Assembly (NCBI GenBank): GCA_000310025.1 | Contig: FN649734.1 | Coordinates: forward strand, 1,260,590 to 1,324,589 | Direction: 5' to 3' | DNA from: Ectocarpus siliculosus | Lineage: Eukaryota > Sar > Phaeophyceae > Ectocarpales > Ectocarpaceae | DNA: 64,000 bases | Shown here: positions 37,817 to 51,218 of the stretch, one piece after another | How positions within the stretch are numbered: position 1 is the first letter of the stretch | How the letters are laid out: each line of letters starts with the position of its first letter | Position numbers and translations under genes: made by a program | The notes under the pieces: model-generated | The model's database searches: none | What the model saw: the letters and a program-made list of their open reading frames with translations, nothing else | Told to the model about the DNA's origin: nothing

Positions 37817-40800
37817 TGCTTTTGCGCGACCTCAAATGTAGTTCGTGTCGCTGTCGCCAATGTTGCACCATTCCTGCCACAGGTGGGGGGGGTGGGAGGA
37901 GGGGGGGAAGGAGGGGATTATTCTCTGCCGGATCGGCAGCACCCACGGCGCCCCCCATGGAGCAGCAACAGGAGCAAGCGGGGGGCCGGTTCGGGGGAGG
38001 ACGGTGAGATGCGTGTCTTGTTTCTAGCGGATGGCTGCGAGACGTGTTTTTAGTTCGAGGGTGCCCCTGCTGCAGTAGCGGGGCTACAAGTTGGACAACT
38101 GCTGTGCCGTACTTTGCTTTATTTCGTCGGTGTAAGAAGGGGAGGGGAATCCCTGAGTGATTGCGCACGAAATGCACTCTAACCGTTGATGGCAACCAGA
38201 CACACAGGGCGATGCGGGTGTATTGTATTGATAGTACTGATGTAAGTGCCGGTTCATGTTGGCAGTTCATATCCTTGCTTTTTCCACGCATGCTACGGTC
38301 GTTCGACGTTCCAGGAGGCCGGCGCCGTTGACGACCGTTTTATCCTTCTCTTGAGCGCTTAATAAGTGGTGTACCCTCGTTCGTGCTGAATCCTCTTCGC
38401 GCTTTACCCTGGCTAGTACTGTACCCCATTTCACGATATACCCTCTTCGTGCTGCACCTGTTTCTTACCCTGAGGCTGCGTCGCCCTTTTTCCTGTGCGT
38501 GTGTTTTCTGTTTATGCTCTCGCTTTTGCTTCGAACTGGGACGTTTTTTTGCCCCAAGCTTCATATCTCCCTGTTCCCCCGTTTCGTTCGCTCCCTGTCA
38601 TAGCCAAATTACCTCGCGGAGTATCCTTGTAGACCTGTCCCGCCCGTTTTCTTACCGATCCTCTGCTGTGCCGTGTCCGTTTGCCCCTGCTACCGCTGTA
38701 AACCCCGATCATATCTGGGCGGACCCCAGGCCCCAGCTTGGTTGGGGTGGGAGGGCCGGGGTGGGCAGAGACGACGGAGAGGGGGAGGGGCCAGTTCGAG
38801 GGTGGGGAGAAGGTGCTTGGCACGCCTGGGTGTTGTGTGCGTGTGTTTGTTAATAGCATCGACCGTGATGACCGGTTGACCAATACAAGGACACCAGTCT
38901 CAGCGCGGCTGAAAGTTGAGAATGTTTCTAGGCGCTATTTATATCATCTGGGACGCGGTGAGGGATCGTCATGGGGGAGGCTAAGCAACAGTCCGGACTA
39001 GTAGTGTCCGTGTGGGTTCTCGCGTGCGTTTGTTAGATGTTGGTGCCTGTATTATGTCCATCCCTCTGCGGTGCAATCCCGTTCCTTCCGCTAGAGTCCA
39101 ACTTTTTTGTTGCGGCGCTCTCTCTCTTGTTTCCTGTCTCACGTCATCTCTTAACTAATTAATTCACACGCGTGTACAATGCTGCCGCGTGGTTTTTCAC
39201 ACCTTACACTATATCCAGGTGGCGGATCCGCCTTGTCGGACAGGAAGAGGGGTCTGATGGCCGTCCACTTCCTGGTCCTCTCGTGCTTCGGCCTCTTCTC
39301 CCTCAACACCCTGTTCGGCGTCGACCGCCTCTTCGGGCTAAGCCTTAACCACCAGCGGCCCCGGTGGTGGCAGTCCATCACCTCCCTGTGAGTTTTTGCT
39401 TGAATTTTGCCGTTTGCGTCACCCCCCTGTGGGTCTGTCTTCGTCTCTGGGTTCGTTTGACGTTTTTCTTTTTTGCGTCGGTAGGCCTCCTGGTGGCCGA
39501 GTGCTTGGCTTCCGTGTACACAGTCTTCCAGCAGCTAACGCCCGCGCTTGAAAACTTGGCGGTTGGGAACTTCATGCTCGATGTTGTATCGGACGTACAA
39601 TATCCCCTTCAACAAAAGCGTAGCCCGGATAAGAACCCCTTTCACTGAGGCGTAGCCCGCACACAAGAGGAGCTGTGACGCAATCGGTAGCAGCGGCGTC
39701 ATCCCCCTCAGCGAATCAGCCCAGGTTGTTTTCTTGTATCACTCGGTGGGTAGGTAGACTAGTCTTCCATCATTTGATTTGGCGTCACCCCCCCCTCCCG
39801 TCCCCCTTTTCAACGCAGTCTCCTTCACGGCGACCAGCACCACCTGATGGGGAACATGTTCAACCTCATCATCTTCGGGAAGATGGCGGAGGAGGACATG
39901 GGCTCCGTCGGTGAGAAAAATTATTTACTGTCGCGAGATGGCTGTAGTTTTTTTTCTACGTTGGCGACACACCCGTCCTCAGCCGGTGCGTCCAGAAACA
40001 TACGGAACGGAATAAGCTATCGTTGTCCACAGCGCAGGGGACGAAACCAATAGTGAACACGGGAGTATATATACTTATATATTTCTTTGAGGTGGTCGCG
40101 TTGTTTCATGCGTGTGTCTCCCGTTTGTCGACAGGAAGAACACTGTTCTCGTATGGTACGTCGTTTCACATGCGTGACTGCTGGGCACTCAATTCCGACA
40201 TGCGCCGGAGGGGTACGTTTGTGCTTCGTCGATTGAAGAAAAATTGCGTTTATGCCCGGTGGTGCTCGATGCCGCGAACGCGCGCACGCGCGAGGAGGGT
40301 GAACGCGAGGAGAGCGTTTATCGTTCACGTTTACTTCGCTGTATTTGTTTTGTGATTTTTCTCAGGTGCCCGCAGCGGTCTAGAGTAAGTTCGAGCTTGT
40401 CCGGGGAAAGAATTCAGACGTGCTTTCTCGCCTCTTGATCATTTTCATGCATGGGATATCGCGCTCCTGTTTTTTGCTGGCTGCTGGCAACGGCCAACCA
40501 CTTTTTGACACGTGCCGTGATGCCTTTGTGTATGGTGACAGGCATGCTCATGTCGTTCGTGGCGTGCGGCGTCGCTTCCAGCTTCGTGAGCCTGATGATC
40601 ATGCCTCAGACCGCCAGAAGCTGCGGGGCAAGCGGGGCGATCTTCGGCCTCTACAGCGTCTGCGTGTTGGGCAAGGTATTCTACGGTTGGACCTCTTGAC
40701 CCGTCTCGAGTCGTTTTTTGTAGTTCCCGTGGGTAGCTGGAACACATTATCTGTTCTGCGTCCTGCAAAATCTATCGATGGTCGCTTCCTTGTGAACAGT

Positions 40801-42677
40801 CAGGACTGCTTTTTGCTCGCCGAAAACTCCCGGATTTGATGGAAAACCCCCCGCTGAAACCGCCACGTCACTCTGCGCGGAAGGACGCCCCTACCTTCAG
40901 TTTTGACGTGGGCGGGCGACACCAGCGAACTCCGTGCCAAGAACCGTGTGGCTAAATTGGTTCTGTTCCTTGCACACGTTGTATCTTCCGTTCCGGCTGC
41001 TGTGCCCCTCGTATTGTGCACGCGGTAGATGTTCAACCTCGGGCGGCGTAGCTCCTCTGACGGCCGCCTTCGGAAGCTTATCGAGGCGGCGGTGTTTGGC
41101 TGGTTCGTCGTCGACAGGTGCATGGTCTAGTCGGACACGCAGGGTGTTGCCGTGTAATTTGTACTGTGTAGTCTTTCGCAACAACTGTGTTGCCGTGTGT
41201 GGTACGTGTGTGTTCTAGTTCGTTTTGCCCTGTAATACGTACATAAGCGGGCATATGCGGCGTGATTCACCCTGTTGTAGTAGCCTATCGTTCGTGGTAG
41301 TGTCTCGCGACAGCGCTGTTGCGGTGTGTAGGTGCATGCACGCACATATGGTTCGCCGTGTTGTGGTCTATCTTAGCAGTAGTTGCCTCGTTGTAGCTGT
41401 GTTGGGGTCGACAGGTACCTACATGGACACATGCAGAGTCTGTCTGCCTAGTGCGCTAGCAGTTTCTAGTTACGGCTGTGCTGGCGTTGTGTGGTATGTT
41501 TGTGCTCTAGTCCCTTTCGCCCTTGAGACACGAGGAGCACGCGAAACATGGCGGCGTTTTCACTACGGCAGCTTGTTTTCACCTTCCTTTTTAGTAAAAA
41601 GCGCCTGACGTTGAAGTCGCAGGCAGCTGTAGTCTTCCTCCCGGTTGTGGTCCGGCCAGCGGCTGGTTCGTCCAAAATTGTTCCGAAAGGTGTAAACGTC
41701 GATTCCAAGAATACCCGGGATGACACACACAGTTATAATGTTGTCTCGTTTTTTTTTGTTTGCCGTTTTTTGTTGTTCCGCCGTGTATGTAGAGCTGTGC
41801 CTCCTGGTCGGTTATTCGAGCACGTTGTTTCGTTTCGTACCGCAACTTTTCCGGGCTGCCGGTTTTGTTTGACAGCTGCTGGTTCCCGCCTCAACGACCA
41901 CGGTTGGCCAATGGCCCACACGTTCCTTTGTCAGACCTCCCAACCGCCCCCTACACCCTTTCGTTTTCCTTGTCCTGCGACGAAACTGCGAGCAGCGTGA
42001 TTTCGGAGATGCGCATGGTGGTAGCCGGAGGAGTGAAGGGGATCGACCACGCGGCACACTTCGGGGGCGTTTTTGCAGGTGAGCATTATGCATTACTCTA
42101 CGTGGCAAGTGTAGTTCTGTGGCTCTGTGGCCTTTATTTAGTGGTTGCGTTGGCCCGAATTTGAGATTTTTTTTTTTTTATATGCGTACTTTTTTTTTGT
42201 TCTGCGGAGGTAAAATGTAAGACCATTACGAAATAACGTCGATGACTCATTGCTATGAGTAGTCACCAAGACCAAACCGTTGCTACACTGCACAGCAGGC
42301 CGCTGTCGAGCGCACTCTCTAGATATGCGAGATGTGCAGTTTGGTGCTCCGTAATATCATCCGGGATTGGACTGTCAAAGTTGACGAATTGCAGCAGACT
42401 CCGTCGATATTTGTAGATGTCCCGTCGTCCGGGAAACATGGTGAGCATGCGGCGAAGTCTCGTTCTTGTCGTGCCACATTACTGCAAGACAAACTAGCTG
42501 GTGGCGAACCGATACATGCTCCCGACGCCTTCAGAAAAAATGAGAATCTGTGCTTGCCCCGTCTGTTCTCTCTGTCGCTGATTTGCTGCTACAGGCGCGG
42601 TTCTGATCCTCATGTTCCGGAGATCGTTCCGAGAACAGAGCATCCGAGAGCAGAGGTTGCGAGGGAGGAACGCTTGA
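36878..42677 (+). CDS. Rhomboid-family intramembrane serine protease, nine exons
   Basis: Exons are 36878-37322, 37516-37572, 39219-39387, 39819-39910, 40135-40155, 40542-40675, 41029-41117, 41996-42078 and 42595-42677 (stop TGA). Every border is GT-AG and every phase matches, giving 390 residues. Residues 1-150 form a Gln/Gly/Asn-rich head (NGDKNGDKNGDKNGDKRP), possibly an organelle-targeting leader. The first hydrophobic helix is AVHFLVLSCFGLFSLNTLF. Next comes WWQSITSLLLHGDQHHLMGN, the usual rhomboid H-x-x-x-H/N block, and then GASGAIFGLYSVCVLG with the nucleophile Ser. The His of the dyad is in DHAAHFGGVFAG. The C-terminus is basic (FRRSFREQSIREQRLRGRNA). The protease would cleave transmembrane substrates; its substrate and compartment are unknown. 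The fourth-to-fifth exon step includes a 21-nt microexon. Confidence 0.85.
37766..37811. repeat. (GA)n microsatellite
   Basis: About 23 GA units inside the second intron of the rhomboid gene, at the end of a longer purine-rich stretch from about 37717. Confidence 0.9.
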
Positions 42678-45600
42678 CGCCCTTCGTTCATGGGCTAGCC
42701 GCCAGTTCGTTCCGTCCGATGTTCACCGACTCGTGCAGGGTGTAAACAGAGCAGCTCCGATGTTTGCCCCTAACGGGCTGTAGTTTGTGACATGCTACAG
42801 ACGCCAGCGAAAGAGCGATGGGCTGCTCGTCTTGGGTTCGGCTTTTGCGGGCGGCGACTCGAGCGATTGTTTTCGATCGATCCGTTGCGGCGACATTTAG
42901 CGCTTGTCTGGGGGACTGCGCCAAGCGGAGAAGTTTCCAAGATTCTTGCGAGGGACAACTTCGGCCACAATGTGGCTTGTCGGCATGTTGTATTTGCAGT
43001 GCTGATCGCAAGTGTCCGTTCAGGAACAAGTTGTGCTCGTAGGGATACTCCAATCGCGTGTACCGGACGTTCGTTCTGACCGCATGGTTTCATGTGATTG
43101 GTCAGGGTGCCGTGCGCTGACGCGCGGGTTCTGTGTAAGGGTGTGATCCGTCGATCGATAAATGCTGCTTCTTGGTCTTGCTGGACTTCTAACTGGTCAT
43201 TTTGTCGCGCGACAGTCAGGGGGGGAGTCATGATTTGCCGGAGACAGCCACGTCGTCGCCATCGTTTCGTTTTGGTATTTTTTGGTCGGTTTACATGTGC
43301 TTCCATTGGTAGGGAATTCAATTTGCGCCGGTGTCGATCCATTCGTCTGCGGTATATGTTTGTCAGGAGTGATGTTGGTGTTCCCACCATTCGCCTCGTG
43401 AATGGAATCCGTGTGTTTCGGTCAAACGACAATGGCCAGCAGCAAGTGAGGACCTCGCGTTGATTTGTACGAGTGCCATAGTTTTCTCTTCCTAAGTTTT
43501 CTAGCGGGAGATAAAAACGTGCCTGCCGCGAGAGATGCTCTTGATCTCTTTGTCGTGCAGCAGCAGTGGAAACACTGGGTAGCCAACGTAATGCGCGCTT
43601 GAGACCGAGCCCCTTAAGCCCGAAACTCTAGCAGTGGAAGTGGTCGGGTAGTAGAAGGAGATGTGCGCTTGAGACCGAGCTTCTACAAGCCTGATATCTT
43701 TTGTCTTTCCAGGCGTCTACAAGTTTCTTTAGGCGCGAGGTTGGAATGCTGTCTAACGCTTCGCGCACAATTCGGCGCATACTCTAGCGACGGCATCAGC
43801 AGGTACTCACCCGCGCGCTTGTAGCACCAGCCGGTGTCTGGTGCGTTATGTTTGTAGATGTCCTTGTACCAAAAGATACAGCAGTAGGTTTTGCTTTGGT
43901 TTTGTGTTGGTGTTGCAGAATAAAATACTGCTACGTAGGCGTGCTGTAGCATCGGTAGGCGGGGTGTAATTTTCTGCTAACGATCTCGTCCTGTCATTTT
44001 CCTCCTTCGCGCCATGTATATGTAGGGGTTAGGAACGCTAGGCTAGCTGGGGTATCCAAGCGCTCCTGTGGTGGTTAGCAAGTTGTAAAAGCGCGGAACA
44101 GGCTTGAGCTCCTCTGATGGCGGATGTGGAGAAGGCGGTTCGGGGTAATTGCTAGCCGTGGCGACGTGGGCGTGAGAGTCGTCAACAAAACGTGTTGGTG
44201 CGTTCTGTTTGAGCCGTTTTTCTGGAGCGACGGGGATTTCCTCCTTACAGTAGTGTGCATGGCATCTCGGAAGGACCGTTTGTTCTCAGAAGAAACTGAT
44301 GTGTGTTGAAGCCAAGTGGACTCGACTCGGTCTTGCCCGTTTTTTCTGTGCCTCGTCGTGCGTTTTCCTTGCTTCCTCGTAAGAATTACCTGTTGCCCTT
44401 TAGAGACAAGAGGCGCCTCAAAGAGGTAAGAGGCGTCGCCGTTCAAAGCCAGTAGCAACTGAACATGGCGGCATCTGCGCGGACGTCGGTCACCATGCAG
44501 TCATAGCAGGGTTGGCGATCTCCGGTGTGATGATGCACTCACTCCTGTGGCCACCACAGCTAGTGCGAAAACACGGTGCCTAGAGAACGGGTCGACCAGC
44601 TCCCGTAGCTGCATCCAAACGAGGAATACGACAGCATTGTTGTACTCACAACCAGGAAGGAGGAACAGCATTCACCAGGATGCATCGAGGGGGTGCTCTA
44701 CAGCAGTAGGGTACAGTGATGGCTACGGTTGGTTTGTTCGGCCGGGAGACAGAAAAAATCGTATTAAGACCATTGCTCTGGGGCTGACACCGTTACTGTA
44801 TGTGCACATTCTTCCCGCTCAACCTGGTCTCTTTCCGCTCTTTCTCGTCCCCGGCGCGACCCGAATCGGTGCATGGCCTCCTCTTTGTCCAGTTTGGACA
44901 CATGGCGCTATTGTCAAGGCCCCATGGTCACTGCCGTAACTGCATTGGTGTTTCGCATTGGTCCGACACGGCCCACGGCTATCTTATTCGCACAGAGAGA
45001 TACCAATCGCCACGATTTGATGGGAACATGATTACAGGCAAGTAGAGCCCAGTTCGTCCGGTCAAAGTGCCATACGAGTTACAGTAGCACAACCTGCGTA
45101 CGATATGTGAAAATGCATCGATAACTTCAGAACCTAGGCTACGGTTTGGAGCAATCGACTGGAGGTAGCACAACCTGCGTACGATATATATGTGAAATAG
45201 ATTCATTCAGAACCTACAGTATGGAGCAATCGGCAAAGGGCCTGCAGACTGCGCTGTCCAGAGGAACAGCTTCATCCCTTTTGGGGGATTTGGGCATATC
45301 AACATCCGTCCTGGCCTCAATCCCCGTTCATGAGAAGGAGATTATATTTCTTCCTTTTGTGAGAACGCAGGTAGGTGTATTCAAGCTTTGGGGGCGCTTG
45401 CCCTAATTTCTCGTTGTGACAACAATCTGACATTCAATTCATTCGCCCAAACAAAAATAATGAATATATGCTCCAAAGCCCGCTGTGGATGGTCGTGATC
45501 TCCAGCCAACCCTCCACCGGTAGACAAAGTTGCTATCATTCGAAGAATCTACAATAATTATCGAGGTGCAGCTGGGCAGACATGTAGAGTGAATCGAAAG

Positions 45601-46068
45601 GACATCCACCAAACGTAACGCAATTTGCCTGTTGTTTGCTGCAACAACGGATGGAGACTTACTGTACATGAATTCCATGTAGATGTTCACAAGATGTAAT
45701 TAAAGAGGTCTGTTTCTCCGTTCATGCCACAAGGTTCGGCGAACAAAGCGACTAAACCAGATCCTTTCAGCTGTGAAACAGTTGGAAGTTCCGAAATGCC
45801 CATATCTCCCATCGTCATGAAATGAAACTCTTCATACAGTTTTGAAACACACAAAAAAAAACACGGATCTTGCTGTGGCATCATGGCTTGCTGTGCGTGA
45901 TGATCTAGTAATGATACATCAACCCACCACACCTCCTCCCCTCTTCTCCCTTAGCAGAAGGACTTCAGGCGCAGAACGCGACAGACCGGTATCTACCCTC
46001 CGAGGACCCAGCCCCGGCCTCACTGTATTTCCTCCGCGACGCTTCGCCTCCGTCGTTGCGCGTGAAAT
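42678..46068. other. Stretch without a recognised gene
   Basis: There are no exon chains with family similarity. Two short near-repeats, GCGCTTGAGACCGAGC at about 43599 and 43667, lie 68 bp apart, and a two-unit tandem repeat occurs at 45082-45231. A short ORF after it (45223-45406; LQTALSRGTASSLLGDLGIS, donor-like CAG|GTAGGTG at 45369) could be an exon of something unknown. The promoter of the gene at 46069 should lie near the right end. Confidence 0.4.
45082..45231 (+). repeat. Two-unit tandem repeat, about 75-80 bp
   Basis: Both units start GTAGCACAACCTGCGTACGA, at about 45084 and 45165, and run through TTCAGAACCTA to TGGAGCAATCG. The second is slightly shorter and gains an extra TATATA. 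It is a recent local duplication with no coding role seen. Confidence 0.75.
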
Positions 46069-49000
46069 ATGGTTCGCACTGCTGGTGTGGTTGCGGGTGC
46101 CGCCCTCGTCGGTTTGCTGGACGTCGCGTCCGTTGCCGGCGAAGAATTCCAAGTTATTGCGCCGTCTGAAGGGATGACCGTCATCTCAAGCAGGTGCGCC
46201 CCGAGTGTGATGCAGGATGCCACCTGGCGTGGGGCGAAGGGCCCTGGCGTTTTGTTTCACAGGCGGGATACTCGTAGTCTAGACGATCTAATGATACTCT
46301 TCCATCGCTGTGGAACTTGTTGACAGGATCGAAACGTGGACCACATGGAACATCGGGAACAACATATTCTGTAGTCTGGCCTTAAGTACTCCAATCGGTC
46401 TATCTGGGTGGGTCGACGAGACTGCGCAAAATAATTGATACGAAGTACGAACTTCTTTTTTCACTTATAGTTCAGTGGTGAAAATAGGAAGGGGCAAAAA
46501 TTCCTGGGGATGGCAGTGGGTTGCGCAAAAACCTTTCGAATCTACGCGATGTTCAATACCAATAACCTGCTACTGCTTCATGTGAAGTCAGGTGTAAGTT
46601 TTCCCGTTCATTGTCATCAAATTAGTACAGTAGACTACCGACGGCTCAATGGCTGCTTCTGAGGCATTTTCCTGTTCGAAGTGGTTCGCCCGAACCTTGA
46701 ACGTGCTCGTCTCAAAGGTGTCGCAATGTAAATAGGTTTCATTCGTTCATAGAAAAATGTTGTCCTGAGGGCACAGAGTTGCTGCAGTAATGGAGTCGAC
46801 TCACATTAATGCTCTGACATACATGCTTGCAGGACGTATACGGTGGAATGGACCAATAACGTCCCCAACAGCTTTGTCGAGATCGATCTATGCTACTGCG
46901 GCTCCAGCTGCAAAGAGGTATGGGTTTTGCGTTGCTTGGCGCACTTTCATCGATGTGGTATGTGCTGGGATTGGCATCTCAAAGGGCGACTGCGGAAGAT
47001 TTCACTGTTCAGACTACTGTAGAGGGGTTCAAATAGGGAATAAACCAAAAATCTTCTTGTTTCTCGCGAACGTTTTAGCTGGCAGTTTCCCTTACTGTAG
47101 TTCCATGTATCCTGATGACGATGTCATGTGTTTCTCGGTATCCCTTCTCTGCCGTAGGGCGAGTGTGGTCAGTGGATCACCTCGCTTTGCCCGTACGGGG
47201 AGGACGGGTGCCACGACATCGAAGGAGATTACGACGTCGTCATGCCGGAGCCAATGGCCGGGACCTCCGGAGGAGCTTACAAGGTTTGCCGCAAACTGTT
47301 TAAATAAATATTAAGAGATACATTCGAATGAGCAACGCCATGTTAGAGGGAGACCCAGACAGACTTCAAAACGAGGATCCTGTACGGTACATACATAGAC
47401 TACATATGCATATTTGTAGGGCGAACAAAATGAAGGTGGACTCTTTGAATGTGTGGCAGATTCACATGCAGACGAACGCACGATACTGACCCCATCACAT
47501 AGTCAATGGCATGGACCATTCCCGTGGGGTCATCAGCCACGAGTCAACCATGCCATACTGCGTAGTGGACTGCATAACACTTCGATTTTTCAAAGTGAGA
47601 CCGTGCGACTAAACACAGTAGATTTTTCCATGCGTCGCGAAGCAAAGGTTCGTTGTGGACGGATAGAACACATAAATTTACCTCTGCATGTAACCTGTCC
47701 GTACGGACGTACTTTTCCTACCACGTACTACCGTATTCCCAACGTGCTGAATTGCAGCAAGACAACCTTGATGTGAACTCACGAACTTGACGAATGCCTT
47801 CGACATTGGTATCATTCCCGACTTCTGATCGCGCCTTCAGGTGGGCCAGACGCCAAAGACCCGACCAACCAGTCCTGTTCGGGTGGATTCACGCTCACGG
47901 CACTTGACGACATCGTCGTCGATCCGGATGCCGATTTCGTTCAGGGGTTGACTTTCATTTCGCCGGAGACGGGAGACTTGGCTTACGTGGGCCAAGAATA
48001 TACCGTGCAGGTGAACTATGATTTTCGATCCGCGAAGCCGCGTTGTCGTTTCTCTTCGTGACCTGTGCAATTGAAAACATGAACGCTGAAATGTTATCGC
48101 TCCCTACCGCGGTGTGACCAATACGCGACATGCGACAGTTTAGAACGTCGATCGAGCTAGATGATTCCGGCATTCAACCGACGCACGAGTAGATACTGCA
48201 TGGTAATTTACGCAACCTCTCAGCACAGCGTTGGGGCCTGCAAACAAGCCTGCGTCCACCCCCCTCTCTTTCGTCGAAGCAATGGACGTACGTGTTGCAC
48301 TACACGACTCGTAGATGGAACGGGTAAGATCAACTTGAGGACACCGCGTTCCGGCGGTGAAGGCGTTATATCTGACTGCATTGTACTTGATCATTCCCGA
48401 GAAGATGGAGACGAACCGACGCCATGACCTGCAAATCCACTTGTTGTGTGGACATCATTGCACCAGTTTGACTACTTCAGCGAGGTCGACTCGAGGGTAG
48501 GCCGGTTCAACATAGAGCTCTACGAGGACAACGGGCTGGGTGGATGCAATGGGGAGTTCGTGTCTACACTTTGCGACAAGCCCGACATCGGCTGCAAGGA
48601 TTCACGTGGGTACCCGAATTATCTTTGGTGATAGGCCAAGATATAGGCATAGAAAGATCCCTGAAAAAAAATCCAAAGAAGTTTCGAAACCCTCCCGGGA
48701 GTGTTCCGCTGTGCCTACGCTCCCCCGAATGATTGTGCAGGTGGCTGCAACGTTAGCCTCTTGGTTGATCGTCCGGCGATAGCAGTTCTTCTGGGAAATG
48801 AACCCATTGGCGCTAACCCTAAGCCTAACTCCTTGCTCACAGAGCTAGGTTGGCGCTGGTGGCTAAGTTCGAGGTTGATGTGAAGGTGGCTACGTTCTAT
48901 GTACATAGTCTACATGTAGGTTGATATGCCGGTAGCGAAGTTCGACATATATATGTAGGTTGAAATGCCCACAGTGTGCACTTCATGGGTCGCCCATGGG

Positions 49001-49520
49001 CCTCTCATGGGCATGCCCACGGACGGTTTAATTAACAAAACTGTCAGTAGTGTGGGAGATTGGCCCCCTCGGTCAGAAGCCTTTCCGGGTCATCCATATC
49101 ATGGGATCATTTTATTGAAGCAACATTCGTTCTGGCGTTGCACGCGCAGAGGGAGACTACGACATCATCATGGCCGATGTCCCCACCGGCGAGTGCAAGA
49201 TCCATATCAGCAGGTTCGAGGATACCGCCACTTACGGCTGCTCCGGCATCTTCTTCGTCGTGTCGGACGACGGAGACAGCGAGGACGACGACATGGACTC
49301 GGATGATGACATCGCGTTTTCCTTCGACTTCAGCGACTTGACGGATGACATACAGGACAGTTTCTTGGACACGGCCGACGACGTCGAGTTTGACGACAGA
49401 GACGGCGAGGACGACGACGTGGACTCGGATGACGACTTCGGCGACTTGACGGATGACGTACACGACAGTTCCTTGGACACGGCCGATGACATCGAGCGGG
49501 ACTACTCGTACCGTTTTTGA
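46069..49520 (+). CDS. Secreted protein with two Kre9/Knh1-like domains and Asp-rich tail
   Basis: Exons are 46069-46193, 46833-46917, 47158-47283, 47841-48010, 48467-48605 and 49150-49520 (stop). Phases match except between 47283 and 47841, where a small exon of 3n+1 nt is missing; GGCGAACAAAATGAAG at 47418-47433, with AG and GT at its edges, would fit. Residues 1-24 are a signal peptide (MVRTAGVVAGAALVGLLDVA). Domain 1 has IAPSEGMTVISSRTYTVEW, VEIDLCYC and a GDYDVVMPEPMAG strand. Domain 2 has FISPETGDLAYVGQEYTVQF, RFNIELYEDNG and GDYDIIMADVPTGECKI, ending YGCSGIFFVVS. This is the fold of the Ser-Thr-rich GPI-anchored/Kre9-Knh1 family of cell-surface proteins. Conserved cysteines suggest disulfides. 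The tail of about 85 residues is mostly Asp/Glu/Ser and contains a duplicated FSDLTDD...DTADD unit. There is no GPI signal or membrane helix, so it is probably soluble or wall-bound. Confidence 0.7.
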
Positions 49521-51218
49521 GAGCGTTCTCCGCATGAAGCGAGATGCAAACGGTTGGTGTGAACTACCGTATACGAAGCAATTTTCATTGAAACCGTACC
49601 GTGGAAGAAGTACCGTAGTGTGCGTGCCGTTTTCAGTCTCGATTTGTCCGGTGGTGGTATCTCTGTTGTCGCGGTTACGTGTACTTCTGGACGGTTGCTC
49701 TTGTCTTGACAGATGTTCAACCCTTGTTTCATGCGATGATTTCGGGAAACGGCTATGAGAAGGGTGTGTGCCTGCTCGCACCTGATGGGCTGCAATGAAA
49801 GTCATCGATGTGCGGATTTTGACCACCGTCTGGTCGGCTGAAAACTCATGTTTCCAAATAAAAGATTTGCGGGTGAACCTGATTTGAACCGGCCGCGTGG
49901 AACTTCCTAACGGACCTCCGTTTGCGGCAGAAGGGGCTTATTGTCGTTGTGCATTTTGAGGCTGTCAATATAGCACGATTTGTGGGCGAATGAAAAATGG
50001 CATTTAAAGTTGTATCGCTTTCATGGGTAGTTGTAGAGGGGGCAAGAGCTCGTGGTACTGCATTGATTGATTCCACGGTACTGTATTAGTCCAAAACTGC
50101 TCTCTTTCACTTGCTTGTTTTCAATATTGTATTGTTAGCGATGACGCTCGCCACCCTTTCAACCGATCTCTTGCTGATCTTCTCTGCCCTGGTCTAGACA
50201 CGCACCCAGGGCGTACGGGGTGCATGTGTATGCCAGCGAGTGGAGTTGGATGGGGTGGGTAGCTTTCTTCCGTTGAGCTTGTGTGCAAATAAGTGATCAA
50301 GCGCGCTGTTAGGTGCGTGATTTGGCCCGTCTGTGGTGGTAAGCAAGAGTCCGACATCGTCTGCTCGATCTGAGTCGCAAAAGGGTGATATAAAGTTCAG
50401 GAAATTCTTGAGGGTTGCTTACCTTGCCTCATCTGAATACCCCAACCTCCGGTGTTGTCCCCACTCGGGCGGCGGGCGAGAGAAGAAGAAAGTGAGCCAC
50501 AAAGTGTGGCCGACAATCGCACCACATGTGCGTGCAGCGGTGATCCCAAAACCGCGAGAAAGACGAAAAGCCCGTTGAGTTGACCCGTAAAGTCAGCGTT
50601 GACAGACGCGCCCCCGTTCTTCAGTCTGGCCGCCCCTGTTGATGATTCCAGCACAACCAGTGGGATTTGCTCGTGTAGTTGTGCTTTGCCCAGCTGTGCA
50701 GTAGGGCGAGGCGAGCTGAGCCAGACAACCGGGGAAAGGAATCTTGCCGTGTTGCGCCGACACAAACGATAGGTTGAGAGTAAGAAGACCACTGGTTGCG
50801 GCAAGAAGAGAAGACGATCGATACACCAGGCCCGCCGTTGTTTAAAGTGCGTTCGCCCCTGACTCCACATGGCGGAAACCTATGCAATAGTTATCTATCC
50901 ATATATTGCTTTGCCTTGGTCCGACATGGAAGAAACAACAACGACTTCTACTCGCATCGACATGCAGCGCAAATTTTCAACACAGCAAACTAGGATGTAG
51001 CTTACGCTACCGCAAGTGAAGACAACAGGACATGATTATCCTCATTCTTATGCTCCTTCTACATAGGACACCGGCCACGATAATTCGCAGGCTTCAGATA
51101 GGCGACGCCGATGAATCTCGGCGCCTTGAGTCATGGCAGTTGCCGACCATGCCGCGACATCTCCAGGGTCGATGCTGCATTTCCCGTCTCGATGCGGCGG
51201 GAATGATCTCACGAAAGA
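49521..51218. other. Convergent intergenic stretch
   Basis: This lies between the stop of the secreted-protein gene and the stop of ALG2. It must hold both 3' UTRs. I see no ORF with family resemblance, no RNA gene and no clear repeat. Confidence 0.5.
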
